A stretch of 19,470 nucleotides of DNA from NAK19 sp034434515 (GCA_034434515.1 DAOTZA010000073.1:1-19470); one strand, 5' to 3'; counted from the stretch's first letter, positions 1-6,845 are shown. The notes: generated by a model from the letters alone, not told the origin. Made by a program: numbers and translations.

Positions 1-2
1 GT

Positions 3-86
3 TTCAAAACTCCAATCCACTGGAAGCGGCAGGAGATTGACCATCATCCTTACAAACGGTGGCTAGTACTCTGGCGAAAGGACTGA
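3..86 (+). CDS. C-terminal fragment of an unidentified protein cut by the window edge
   Basis: Frame 3 is open from the first base and encodes 27 residues ending WLVLWRKD before a TGA at 84-86. It ends 4 nt before the ATG of the DNA methyltransferase, on the same strand. The close spacing suggests one transcription unit. The peptide is rich in W, H, K and R and reads like a genuine protein end, unlike the other two frames, which stop early. A cognate restriction endonuclease or a second methyltransferase subunit would fit the context, but 27 residues cannot identify it and I do not assign a function. Confidence 0.45.
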   Translation, partial: FKTPIHWKRQEIDHHPYKRWLVLWRKD

Positions 87-90
87 GCAG

Positions 91-987
91 ATGAGGAAAG
101 GTTCGAAAACAAGCAAATTCGGTACCACCGCTCGGATCAGCCACGACTCCTCTCCGTACTACAGTTCCAGGCTCTACGCAGAGTTATCGGAAGAGAATGA
201 CACCTCTCCCATCCCGGAGAACAGCTTCCCATCCGAGTATGAAAACACGATCATCCTGGGAACTTCCGAAAACATGAAAGAAATCCCGGATCATTCTGTC
301 CACCTGATGATTACTTCACCGCCCTATAACGCAACCAAAGAATATGACCAGGATCTGACCCTAAAAGAATATCTTGAGTTCCTCCGAAAGGTTATTATGG
401 AGACCTATCGCGTTCTGGTGTATGGTGGCAGAGCCTGTGTCAATGTGGCGAATTTGGGCCGCAAACCTTATCTTCCTCTTTCAGATTACCTTTCGCAGAT
501 GATGCTTGAGATAGGTTTCCAGATGCGCGGAGAAATCATCTGGTATAAAGGGGCTGGGGCTGGTGTTTCCATGGCCTGGGGAAGCTGGTGCTCTGCAGCT
601 AATCCGGTTCTGCGGGACACCCATGAGTATATCCTGGTCTTCTCGAAGGGCTCATTTTCCCGCAAGAAGCCTGCCGGGAAAGTGGATACCATCACTCGGG
701 ATCAATTTATGGAATGGACAAAATCGGTCTGGATGCTGAATCCAGAGTCGGCCAAAAAGGTCGGCCACCCTGCCCCCTTCCCGGTCGAGCTGCCTTATCG
801 GCTGATTCAGTTATATAGCTTCTCCGGCGACATTGTCCTCGACCCGTTTATGGGTAGCGGTTCCACCGCTATCGCAGCTTTGAAATCAGGCAGAAAATAC
901 GTCGGTTACGAAATTGACCCGCTGTACATTAAAATCGCAGAAGAAAGGATCTCGCCCTACAAACTTCAGATGGGGCTTGGGATATAA
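91..987 (+). CDS. Beta-class site-specific DNA methyltransferase (probably cytosine-N4, possibly adenine-N6)
   Basis: This 298-aa enzyme should transfer a methyl group from S-adenosylmethionine to an exocyclic amino group in DNA. The catalytic motif IV is TSPPY at residues 75-79. The SAM-binding motif I, DPFMGSGST at 251-259, follows it, and this IV-before-I order defines the beta class. The HPAPFP segment at 226-231 is another common element of these enzymes. SPPY is most typical of N4-cytosine enzymes, but some N6-adenine enzymes are similar. The first 50 or so residues form an extension before the fold. An AAAGGA about 8 nt upstream supports the ATG at 91. The gene is tightly spaced behind a truncated upstream gene that may be its restriction partner. 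The recognition sequence cannot be read from the protein. An orphan methyltransferase is the alternative. Confidence 0.88.
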   Translation: MRKGSKTSKFGTTARISHDSSPYYSSRLYAELSEENDTSPIPENSFPSEYENTIILGTSENMKEIPDHSVHLMITSPPYNATKEYDQDLTLKEYLEFLRKVIMETYRVLVYGGRACVNVANLGRKPYLPLSDYLSQMMLEIGFQMRGEIIWYKGAGAGVSMAWGSWCSAANPVLRDTHEYILVFSKGSFSRKKPAGKVDTITRDQFMEWTKSVWMLNPESAKKVGHPAPFPVELPYRLIQLYSFSGDIVLDPFMGSGSTAIAALKSGRKYVGYEIDPLYIKIAEERISPYKLQMGLGI

Positions 988-998
988 GCGTTTGCTTC

Positions 999-1018
999 TG
1001 AGGGCGCTTTGCGCCTCA
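999..1018 (+). terminator. Stem-loop just after the methyltransferase gene
   Basis: TGAGG (999-1003) and CGC (1005-1007) pair with GCG (1011-1013) and CCTCA (1014-1018), with one bulged G and a TTT loop. It begins 11 nt after the stop codon. No T-run follows, so intrinsic termination is only possible; it could equally be an RNA-stabilising 3' structure. Confidence 0.35.
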
Positions 1019-1068
1019 CCGCATGTGAAGCGCAGGCCGTTGGGTAGCTTCCCTACCTTTCCCGTTGG

Positions 1069-1099
1069 TTGAGGCTGTTGCCATAAGCCGTGTTATACT
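1069..1099 (+). promoter_or_regulatory. Possible sigma-70-type promoter for the RHH/PIN pair
   Basis: TTGAGG at 1069-1074 and TATACT at 1094-1099 are separated by 19 bp, slightly long. It lies 35 bp ahead of the chosen antitoxin start. In RHH/PIN modules the antitoxin normally represses such a promoter, but no clear operator palindrome is visible. Confidence 0.35.
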
Positions 1100-1133
1100 T
1101 GTTGTCAGTTCAGTAAGATATATGGAGTATGCC

Positions 1134-1352
1134 ATGGCAGAGACAATTACGATCGTTCTCCCCCAAGAAATTCGCGCGGCATTGGAAGAGATCAGCGAAA
1201 GAGAAGGCCTCTCCTCTAATGAGATCATCAGCGAAGCCCTCAAGGAGTACTTGTTCTTTCGCCGACTCCGCCTGTTGCGCGGCCAAATGATTGTCAAAGC
1301 GCAAGCGCAGGGGATTACTAGGGAGCAAGACGTCTTCGACCGCGTCTCATGA
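1134..1352 (+). CDS. Ribbon-helix-helix (CopG/Arc-like) protein, putative antitoxin
   Basis: This is a 72-aa protein with a ribbon-helix-helix pattern. A short beta strand, ETITIVLP (residues 3-10), is followed by helix 1 (EIRAALEEISEREG) and, after LSSN, helix 2 (IISEALKEYLFFRRL). Such proteins bind DNA as dimers through the strand. The C-terminal half would hold and neutralise a toxin. I chose the ATG at 1134 because GGAG at 1124-1127 lies 6 nt upstream and the strand then starts at the N-terminus, as usual. In-frame ATGs at 1065 and 1122 would add residues without a good ribosome site. The stop overlaps the start of the PIN gene by 4 nt, which indicates translational coupling. Antitoxin function is inferred from this pairing. 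Confidence 0.72.
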   Translation: MAETITIVLPQEIRAALEEISEREGLSSNEIISEALKEYLFFRRLRLLRGQMIVKAQAQGITREQDVFDRVS

Positions 1353-1756
1353 AAGTCGTACTTGACACCAATGTCCTTATTGCGGCTTTCATCACCCGTG
1401 GCTCGAGCAGCGACCTTCTAGAACACTGTATCCGCCAGCACGAGATCGTCACTTCTGAATTCATCCTGGACGAATTCCGACAGCATTTGATTCACAAGTT
1501 CAACTTCAGCGTTACAGAAGTGGGAGAGGCAATTGAGTTATTGCGGATAAAAGTGAAAGTGGTCACACCAGTTACGCTTGAGAGTCCAGTTTGTAGAGAT
1601 CCAGATGATAATGTCATTTTGGGAACAGCAGTTGCCGGGGATGTTGCTTGTATTGTTACAGGTGATAAAGACTTGCTGATGCTCGAGCGATTTGGCTCAG
1701 TTGATATTGTGAGTCCAGCAGAATTCTCAGCGTATGAAGCAGCTAAGCAGAATTAA
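1349..1756 (+). CDS. PIN-domain ribonuclease, putative toxin of a toxin-antitoxin pair
   Basis: This 135-aa protein has the PIN-fold layout of COG1569-type putative toxins. D6 sits in VVLDTNVLIAA, an acidic patch (E42) in FILDEFRQH, an acidic cluster D84/D86/D87 in CRDPDDNVILGTA, and D106/D108 in IVTGDKDLL. These conserved acids coordinate Mg2+ or Mn2+ in the family and cut RNA. The RDPDDN and TGDKDLL motifs are diagnostic. The ATG overlaps the stop of the RHH gene (ATGA), the arrangement expected for an antitoxin-toxin pair. Length is normal and nothing looks disrupted. The RNA target is unknown. Together with the neighbouring methyltransferase it gives this end of the window an accessory, stabilisation-module character. 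Confidence 0.8.
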   Translation: MKVVLDTNVLIAAFITRGSSSDLLEHCIRQHEIVTSEFILDEFRQHLIHKFNFSVTEVGEAIELLRIKVKVVTPVTLESPVCRDPDDNVILGTAVAGDVACIVTGDKDLLMLERFGSVDIVSPAEFSAYEAAKQN

Positions 1757-1776
1757 CCCCGTCAAATCAGCGCATC

Positions 1777-1857
1777 CAGCCAGGCATAAATCGCCCGATA
1801 TATGTACTCATAGCGAAAAAGCGCATAGGGTGTATGGATTTGCAAAGCAGTAAAAAG
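1777..1857 (-). pseudogene. Possible C-terminal relic of a lost gene on the minus strand
   Basis: The minus-strand frame ending at a TGA (1777-1779) reads as a protein-like tail rich in Y, I, A and R (for example FRYEYIYRAIYAWLDALI). It lies between two plus-strand genes and has no start codon or ribosome site of its own. It could be the 3' remnant of a gene displaced when the accessory genes to the left arrived. It could also be a chance open frame; the evidence is amino-acid texture only. Confidence 0.25.
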
Positions 1858-1877
1858 GAATGAAATTAAGGGTCACC

Positions 1878-2123
1878 ATGTTCAACCCCTTCCGTGGTCT
1901 TTTAGATGCAATCTGGACACCCTTCGATCTTCTGGGGGATTCTCCTGAGAAAGATCTGTTAGAACTCGCCTACCTCAATTACATTACCCGGCTGATGCGA
2001 GCCCGCCAGATTGCGACAAAGCTCTCTGTGCAGGAGTTAGAAGAGCTTTTCGACCAATATCCCGAACTTCAAAACGATGCCGAGTTGCAAAGGATATACC
2101 TGCGCAAAAAGTGGGAAGAATAA
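1878..2123 (+). CDS. Small protein of unknown function (81 aa)
   Basis: I do not recognise a family. The N-terminus (MFNPFRGLLDAIWTPFDLLG) is hydrophobic and possibly amphipathic. The rest is a charged, helical-looking stretch (KDLLELAYLNYITRLMRARQIA, then SVQELEELFDQYPEL). I prefer the ATG at 1878 because AAGGG at 1868-1872 sits 5 nt upstream. The ATG at 1860 would add six residues but its AGGA abuts the codon. The gene ends 3 nt from the convergent end of the sugar kinase gene with no terminator between them. Translation is likely but not certain. Confidence 0.5.
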   Translation: MFNPFRGLLDAIWTPFDLLGDSPEKDLLELAYLNYITRLMRARQIATKLSVQELEELFDQYPELQNDAELQRIYLRKKWEE

Positions 2124-2126
2124 GGC

Positions 2127-3059
2127 TTATCCATATTTCTTCACTTCATCCAGCCCGACCTTGCGGCCGGTAGCGCCATAGCCTTGCGTGGACAACCCGC
2201 CAACGATATTGCCCCAACGCAGACAGGTCTCCAGAGGGTATCCATCCAGCCAGGCGCGCAAAAAGCCGGCGTTGAAGCAATCGCCTGCGCCGGTGGTATC
2301 CAACGGCTTCAGATTCAAAGCGGGCATATGCAGCAGTTGCCCCTTCTGGTACGCATAAGCTCCGTCCGCGCCGGCTTTTACCACCACTAGGGGACAGAGC
2401 TCCCCCAGGCGGCGAATGGCGCAGGTCAGGTCACTCTCACCAGTCAGATGCAGCGCTTCGGCCGCGTTGGGCAGGAAGGCATCTAAGGCTGCGATGGCGC
2501 GGCGCACAGGGGCACGCTTCAGATGTGTGTCGGGATGCGAATTGCCATCCATGACAACTTTCATCCCCTTCGCCCTCACCCAACGAATACCGAGAAAGAA
2601 CAACGCTCCAGCATAGAAGCCGGGCACAAAGAGCAAACGGGCACGAATCTTGCGCAAGGCGCGTAGCCCAGCTGGAATGAGCGGATCGGGGTCATAATAG
2701 GTGAGAAAAGCGCGATCAGCGGGAAAGGAAGCAGACACCGTCAGCCGACGCAGGGGGCGGAGGTGATGAACAAAAAAGGTTTCATCCATCCCTTCGGCGC
2801 GGGCAGCTTTGAGGGCAAACTGACTGAATTCATCGTTGCCGAAATCTCCCGCCCAGGCCACCCGCAACCCCAGGCGATGCATTGCTACGGCGCTGTTAAA
2901 GGCTTCGCCTGGGATCATGGCAAAACCTTTGCTGACCACCTCTTTCCCTAAGGCCGGTAAACTTGGCAAACCAGTGAAAATCAAATCAACGGTGTAATTT
3001 CCCACCACCAACACATCATAAGCTGGTAAGTCAGAAGAAGCAGGCCGAACAGAGCTCAT
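2127..3059 (-). CDS. PfkB-family carbohydrate (ribokinase-like) kinase
   Basis: This is a 310-aa cytoplasmic kinase expected to phosphorylate a sugar or nucleoside hydroxyl with ATP. The C-terminal PfkB signature DTTGAGDCFNAGF starts at residue 254; D260 is the expected catalytic base and the GAGD stretch forms the anion hole. The N-terminal substrate region (VLVVGNYTVDLIF, 17-29) and the segment PGEAFNSAVAMHRLG (50-64) match the family's GGxxxN-AV-ARLG region, with the first Gly pair changed to PG. Length is normal. The ATG overlaps the stop of the upstream lipoprotein gene by 4 nt, so the two are co-translated. The substrate cannot be deduced; ribose, fructose, tagatose-6-phosphate, adenosine and inosine kinases share these motifs. 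Confidence 0.88.
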   Translation of the reverse strand: MSSVRPASSDLPAYDVLVVGNYTVDLIFTGLPSLPALGKEVVSKGFAMIPGEAFNSAVAMHRLGLRVAWAGDFGNDEFSQFALKAARAEGMDETFFVHHLRPLRRLTVSASFPADRAFLTYYDPDPLIPAGLRALRKIRARLLFVPGFYAGALFFLGIRWVRAKGMKVVMDGNSHPDTHLKRAPVRRAIAALDAFLPNAAEALHLTGESDLTCAIRRLGELCPLVVVKAGADGAYAYQKGQLLHMPALNLKPLDTTGAGDCFNAGFLRAWLDGYPLETCLRWGNIVGGLSTQGYGATGRKVGLDEVKKYG

Positions 3060-3601
3060 GGCTGGAAGGAGAAGCTTTTCAGGATCAGATCGATTTCAGC
3101 TTGATGTCCTTCCAGAGAATAGGCGTGAAAGGAAAGCAAATAGGCAAACCCATTTTTGTCCACCCACAGATCATAAAACTCCCACCATGCCTCTCCCCAT
3201 GGGCGGCGATAGCGGAAAGTGATGGCGGGTTGTCCGGCAAGCGCTGTCGTGGACTGTTGCAATTCCGCAACTGCCGGCACTGCCTGAGCGTAGAGGCTTT
3301 CACCAAGCTCAGATAGCGCCACTCCCATTAAGGGCCTTGCCGCGACCGAGAACCAAACGCCCGACTCGCCTTTTTTTCGCACGCTGGTCAACGCTGCCAC
3401 CTCTTTTGCACCGAGGCCGTAATAATCCTTCTGGAGCTCATACGTACCCCACAATTCAGCCATCGTTTGCCAGTTCGATGGGTAATCAAAGCGAAATTCG
3501 GCGTGGTTAAAGGTACGGCTGGATACCCCACCGGCGCAAGCCAGAGCAGCCAGATAGAATGCAAGTAAGCAAAGAATAGGGGGAAAGGTCTTAATCTTCA
3601 C
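3056..3601 (-). CDS. Putative lipoprotein of unknown function
   Basis: This 181-aa protein starts with a basic n-region (MKIKTF) and a hydrophobic stretch ending at C22 (AALAC-AGG), a near-match to a lipobox (the -3 position is Ala, not Leu). The remainder begins FNHAEFRFDYPSNWQ, a pattern common in secreted domains of the PsbP/DUF1795 type, where a strand is followed by 'YPxxW'. It probably sits outside the membrane, anchored by lipid. The start is a GTG (complement of 3599-3601) with only a weak ribosome site. Its 3' end overlaps the PfkB kinase by 4 nt. A link between a surface lipoprotein and a sugar kinase is suggestive of uptake or sensing but is not demonstrated. Confidence 0.65.
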   Translation of the reverse strand: MKIKTFPPILCLLAFYLAALACAGGVSSRTFNHAEFRFDYPSNWQTMAELWGTYELQKDYYGLGAKEVAALTSVRKKGESGVWFSVAARPLMGVALSELGESLYAQAVPAVAELQQSTTALAGQPAITFRYRRPWGEAWWEFYDLWVDKNGFAYLLSFHAYSLEGHQAEIDLILKSFSFQP

Positions 3602-3646
3602 ACCATAGTCACCATCGCCGATTTTGGTTAAAACTACCTATAATGG

Positions 3647-3652
3647 ATTATA
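3647..3652 (-). promoter_or_regulatory. Probable -10 box for the lipoprotein/kinase operon
   Basis: On the minus strand this is a perfect TATAAT, 46 nt before the GTG start of the lipoprotein. No good -35 hexamer is present at 16-18 bp, so it may need an activator. It is back to back with the sulfurtransferase promoter. Confidence 0.45.
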
Positions 3653-3672
3653 CCCTATCATTCAGATTGCAC

Positions 3673-3701
3673 TTGACGAAGTGATAGTTTTCGCTTATTA
3701 T
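3673..3701 (+). promoter_or_regulatory. Sigma-70 promoter for the sulfurtransferase-sufE operon
   Basis: TTGACG (3673-3678) and TATTAT (3696-3701) are separated by exactly 17 bp, 47 bp before the start codon. The -35 is embedded in a perfect inverted repeat, CACTT-GACG-AAGTG (3670-3683), which could be an operator. Confidence 0.7.
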
Positions 3702-3748
3702 TATGACATATTTTATAAAAATTATCAGTATTACATGGAGAGGTTGCT

Positions 3749-4594
3749 ATGAGCAGTGAATATGCCCACCCGGAAGCACTTGTTGAAACCGATTGGGTCG
3801 CAGAGCACTTGAATGACCCGAATGTGCGCCTGGTCGAATCAAATGAAGACCCTCTCCTCTACGAAACGGGTCACATCCCAGGCGCAGTCAAAGTGGACTG
3901 GTTTACCACCTTGCAACATCCCTTGCGGCGAGATTTTATCGAAAAAGATCAGTTTGAAGATTTGTGTCGCAGGTTGGGCATCGGCAACGACACGACAGTC
4001 GTTTTCTATGGCGATAAGAACAACTGGTTTGCCTGTTATGCCTTCTGGTTGTTTGCCTACTATGGACATCAGCACCTCAAAATCATGAACGGCGGACGGA
4101 CAAAATGGGTTGCCGAAGGACGCCCCCTGACCCAGGACGTGCCGAGTTATCCACCGACCGACTATGTTGCCAAAGAACCTGATCCATCGGTGCGCGCTTT
4201 TCGCGAGGATGTTTTCCGCCAGATGGAAAAAGGACTGCCATTAGTGGATGTGCGTTCGCCACAGGAATATACTGGCGAGCTGATCCATATGCCCAATTAT
4301 CCTCAGGAAGGCGCCCAACGCGGCGGTCATATCCCAGGCGCCGTGAATATCCCCTGGGCGCAGGCGGTCAACCCCGAAACCAGCACTTTCAAACCGGCCG
4401 CCGAATTGCGCCAGCTCTACGAGCAATACGGCATTACACCCGATAAAGAAGTGATCGCCTATTGCCGCATTGGCGAGCGCAGCTCCCTGACCTGGTTTGT
4501 GTTGCGTTACTTGCTTGGCTACCCCAGCGTCAAGAACTACGATGGCTCGTGGACGGAATGGGGCAATCTGGTTAACGCTCCGATTGAGAAATAA
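3749..4594 (+). CDS. Two-domain sulfurtransferase (rhodanese; thiosulfate or 3-mercaptopyruvate sulfurtransferase)
   Basis: This 281-aa protein has two rhodanese domains. The N-terminal, structural one (about 12-125) contains YETGHIPGAVKVDW. The catalytic one (about 150-280) contains LVDVRSPQEYTG and GGHIPGAVNIPW. The active-site loop is CRIGERSS with C239 as the persulfide-forming cysteine. This CRIGERS loop is the form seen in actinobacterial CysA-type thiosulfate sulfurtransferases. It moves sulfane sulfur from a donor to a thiophilic acceptor. GGAGAGG 5 nt upstream fixes the ATG, and a consensus promoter lies upstream. The SufE-like gene follows after 13 nt, so the natural acceptor is probably that protein. 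Donor preference (thiosulfate or mercaptopyruvate) cannot be settled from sequence. Confidence 0.93.
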   Translation: MSSEYAHPEALVETDWVAEHLNDPNVRLVESNEDPLLYETGHIPGAVKVDWFTTLQHPLRRDFIEKDQFEDLCRRLGIGNDTTVVFYGDKNNWFACYAFWLFAYYGHQHLKIMNGGRTKWVAEGRPLTQDVPSYPPTDYVAKEPDPSVRAFREDVFRQMEKGLPLVDVRSPQEYTGELIHMPNYPQEGAQRGGHIPGAVNIPWAQAVNPETSTFKPAAELRQLYEQYGITPDKEVIAYCRIGERSSLTWFVLRYLLGYPSVKNYDGSWTEWGNLVNAPIEK

Positions 4595-4607
4595 CCGCAA
4601 AGGAAGG

Positions 4608-5045
4608 ATGGAAGCGACCCTGCCCCCAGCTTTAGCAGAGATTGTCGACGATTTCAGCCAGTGCGAGCGGCAGGAGAAAATTGCCCTGTTGGTGGATTAT
4701 GCCGGCCAGCTCCTGCCGCCTCCGCCTGAAGCTCTTGCCGATGGCGATGCACCTGAAAGCGTTCCAGAGTGCATGACCCCTGTTTCCCTGCGCGTGCTGC
4801 AACAGGGCGGGCGGTTGCGCTTTTACTTTGATATTCCTCAGGATGCCCCGCTTATTCGCGGCTATGCGGCCATTATGCAACAGGGTTTGTGGGATGTCAC
4901 GCCGCAAGAAATCTTGCGCATCCCAGCCGACTTTTATCACGTGATGGGATTACAAGAACTGCTCACCCCTCAGCGGTTAAATGGGCTGATGGCAATCCTG
5001 GCGCATGTTAAACGCGTTGCGGTGCGATTGATAGGCGAAGGTTAA
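4608..5045 (+). CDS. SufE-like sulfur acceptor / Fe-S metabolism protein
   Basis: This 145-aa protein resembles the SufE family. It opens with LAEIVDDFSQCERQEKIALLVDYA, the typical first helices, and carries C55 in SVPECMTPV, aligned with the sulfur-accepting cysteine loop of SufE. The tail (ADFYHVMGLQELLTPQRLNGLMAIL) matches the family's LGLxxxLSPxRxNGL segment. SufE proteins take a persulfide from a cysteine desulfurase and pass it to the Suf Fe-S scaffold. Here the partner is a sulfurtransferase instead. The ATG at 4608 is chosen because the family-like sequence starts there; the purine-rich AGGAAGG is unusually close. A start further upstream would read through the preceding gene in another frame. 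Confidence 0.82.
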   Translation: MEATLPPALAEIVDDFSQCERQEKIALLVDYAGQLLPPPPEALADGDAPESVPECMTPVSLRVLQQGGRLRFYFDIPQDAPLIRGYAAIMQQGLWDVTPQEILRIPADFYHVMGLQELLTPQRLNGLMAILAHVKRVAVRLIGEG

Positions 5046-5135
5046 CTGTTAGCGCCCGGCTTTCTAATGCGCCTGGCAGCAATAGAGTTTTTTTGTAATA
5101 ACCTATCATTGGTTCTTTTTAGCAGGGGTGACTGT

Positions 5136-5154
5136 CCACGAAGTAACTTCGTGG
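5136..5154. repeat. Perfect 8-bp inverted repeat (stem-loop) in the sufE-metK gap
   Basis: CCACGAAG (5136-5143) and CTTCGTGG (5147-5154) enclose a TAA loop. Outside it lie GTGACTGTCC-like and GGGGACG sequences that could extend an imperfect stem, followed by six T's at 5170-5175. It could be a terminator for the sufE transcript or a degenerate mobile repeat. The rest of the 5046-5244 gap shows no gene. Confidence 0.5.
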
Positions 5155-5225
5155 TGTATTCGGGGACGTTTTTTCCCGCAAATTGTCAACTCTATTTGGG
5201 ATGTAAGATAGTCAAAAATATTAAG

Positions 5226-5261
5226 AAATTCACCCCGGTTTCGATTGACAAATTCACCCCG
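5226..5261 (+). repeat. Pair of 12-bp direct repeats over the metK promoter
   Basis: AAATTCACCCCG occurs at 5226-5237 and again at 5250-5261, offset by 24 bp. The second copy begins on the last base of the -35 box and fills most of the spacer. The placement suggests a regulator-binding pair, but none is known to me. Confidence 0.6.
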
Positions 5262-5273
5262 CTGTGGTAAGAT
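5245..5273 (+). promoter_or_regulatory. Sigma-70 promoter of the metK riboswitch transcript
   Basis: A perfect TTGACA (5245-5250), a 17-bp spacer and TAAGAT (5268-5273). Transcription should start near 5280, about 25 nt before the riboswitch aptamer. Confidence 0.8.
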
Positions 5274-5304
5274 TTGGCTAACAATCGAATAGCCCCGAAC
5301 GGCG

Positions 5305-5417
<113 letters not shown>

Positions 5418-5442
5418 GGCAGTACGTGACGCGGAATCTGTG

Positions 5443-5477
5443 TTGCCCTTTCTCTGTACCGGAAGGGGCAATTTTTT
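5443..5477 (+). terminator. Riboswitch expression platform: intrinsic terminator
   Basis: TTGCCCTTT (5443-5451) pairs with AAGGGGCAA (5463-5471) to give a 9-bp stem with one G-U, followed by six T's (5472-5477). The left arm (TGCCCTTTCTC) can instead pair with GAGAGGGCA, which overlaps the 3' strand of P1. That is the expected antiterminator when SAM is scarce. Confidence 0.9.
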
Positions 5478-5497
5478 ATCTAATGGAGGTACATTTT

Positions 5498-6736
5498 ATG
5501 AGCACAACTTTCATGACATCCCCCAGCTTGTTGTTCACGTCTGAATCGGTCACCGAAGGCCATCCGGATAAAATTTGCGACCAGATCAGCGATGCCGTGC
5601 TGGATGCCTGTCTGCAGCAAGACCCCCTCTCGCGGGTGGCTTGTGAGACGGCTACCAAGACCGGTTACGTGATGTTGCTGGGTGAGATCACCACCAACGC
5701 CCACCTTAACTACGATGAACTGGCGCGCAAGGTGATCACCGAAATCGGCTACGATAGCAGCGAAAAAGGTTTTGATGGCAATACCTGCGGCGTTCTGGTT
5801 GCAATCGCCCGCCAATCGGGTGACATCGCCATGGGGGTTGATAAGGCGCTGGAAGCCAAGGTTGGTGAAATGAGCGAAGCCGAGGTCGAGGCGATTGGCG
5901 CCGGTGATCAGGGAATGATGTTTGGCTTCGCGTGTAACGAAACGCCGGCCCTGATGCCCATGCCGATTTACCTGGCTCATAAACTAGCTCGTCGCTTGAG
6001 TGCTGTGCGAAAACAGGGGATTTTACCCTGGCTGCGGCCGGATGGAAAAACGCAAGTAACGGTCGAATATCGCTACGGCAGACCGGCGCGGGTTCATACC
6101 GTCCTGGTCAGCGCCCAACATGCCCCCGAAGTCACCCTGGAGCAGATTCGTGAAGCGCTCTATGAAGAGGTGATCAAGCCCACCATTCCAGCAGAAATGA
6201 TGGATGGTGGCCCACGCATCTTTGTCAACCCAACCGGGCGCTTTGTTATCGGCGGACCGATGGGCGATGCAGGCGTTACCGGACGCAAGATTATTGTCGA
6301 TAGCTATGGTGGAATGGGCAGACACGGCGGCGGTGCCTTCAGCGGCAAAGACCCCACCAAAGTTGATCGTTCCGGCGCTTATGCGGCACGCTGGGCAGCA
6401 AAAAATATCGTGGCGGCTGGCCTGGCTGAGCGTTGTGAGATTCAGGTTGCCTACGCCATCGGCGTTGCCAAACCCTTAAGTATCAATGTGGAAACGTTTG
6501 GCACGGGGCGAATCGCGGATGACCGCATCGCTGCGCTGGTCACCCAATTTTTCGATCTGCGCCCAGGCGCCATTATCCGCGATTTGAAATTACGTCGCCC
6601 GCTCTACCGTCAAGTGGCTGCCTATGGACACTTCGGACGCGACGATCTTGACCTGCCCTGGGAGCAAACGGATAAGGTTGAGTTATTGCGGGATGCCGCA
6701 GGGATCAAAGAGAGCCTCCCGGTTTTGGCGGATTAG
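5498..6736 (+). CDS. metK: S-adenosylmethionine synthetase (methionine adenosyltransferase)
   Basis: This 412-aa cytoplasmic enzyme makes SAM from methionine and ATP, releasing phosphate and diphosphate. Family motifs are intact: GHPDKICDQISD (21-32) for ATP and methionine binding, the signature GAGDQGMMFG (134-143), and the P-loop-like GGGAFSGKDPTKVDRS (277-292). Length is slightly above the usual 380-400. The ATG at 5498 has GGAGG 8 nt upstream (5485-5489). The same frame is open back into the riboswitch, but those upstream ATGs lie in the aptamer and terminator and have no ribosome site. Expression is under the SAM-I riboswitch. The methyl donor made here also serves the DNA methyltransferase at the left end. 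Confidence 0.97.
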   Translation: MSTTFMTSPSLLFTSESVTEGHPDKICDQISDAVLDACLQQDPLSRVACETATKTGYVMLLGEITTNAHLNYDELARKVITEIGYDSSEKGFDGNTCGVLVAIARQSGDIAMGVDKALEAKVGEMSEAEVEAIGAGDQGMMFGFACNETPALMPMPIYLAHKLARRLSAVRKQGILPWLRPDGKTQVTVEYRYGRPARVHTVLVSAQHAPEVTLEQIREALYEEVIKPTIPAEMMDGGPRIFVNPTGRFVIGGPMGDAGVTGRKIIVDSYGGMGRHGGGAFSGKDPTKVDRSGAYAARWAAKNIVAAGLAERCEIQVAYAIGVAKPLSINVETFGTGRIADDRIAALVTQFFDLRPGAIIRDLKLRRPLYRQVAAYGHFGRDDLDLPWEQTDKVELLRDAAGIKESLPVLAD

Positions 6737-6765
6737 GCATAGATTTCAAGTCAGTTCAAGAGACC

Positions 6766-6807
6766 AACTGGCAGGTGGGAATTTCTCCCCCTGCCTGTTC
6801 TTGTTTT
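6766..6807 (+). terminator. Probable terminator after metK
   Basis: GGCAGG (6770-6775) pairs with CCTGCC (6790-6795), and the stem continues past one mismatch. A T-rich tract (TGTTCTTGTTTT) follows at 6796-6807. It lies 33 nt after the metK stop. Confidence 0.55.
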
Positions 6808-6845
6808 CACATTTGCGGATAAAATATCAACAGAGCCTATTTCCA

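Noticed and set aside
5183..5209. Second metK promoter (TTGTCA ... TAAGAT)
   Set aside because: The spacer is only 15 bp and a perfect TTGACA-17-TAAGAT promoter lies 60 bp downstream.
6624..6845. Extended start for the small membrane protein overlapping metK
   Set aside because: The residues from 6624 to 6845 are the shadow of metK and the terminator region; the hydrophobic protein begins at 6846.
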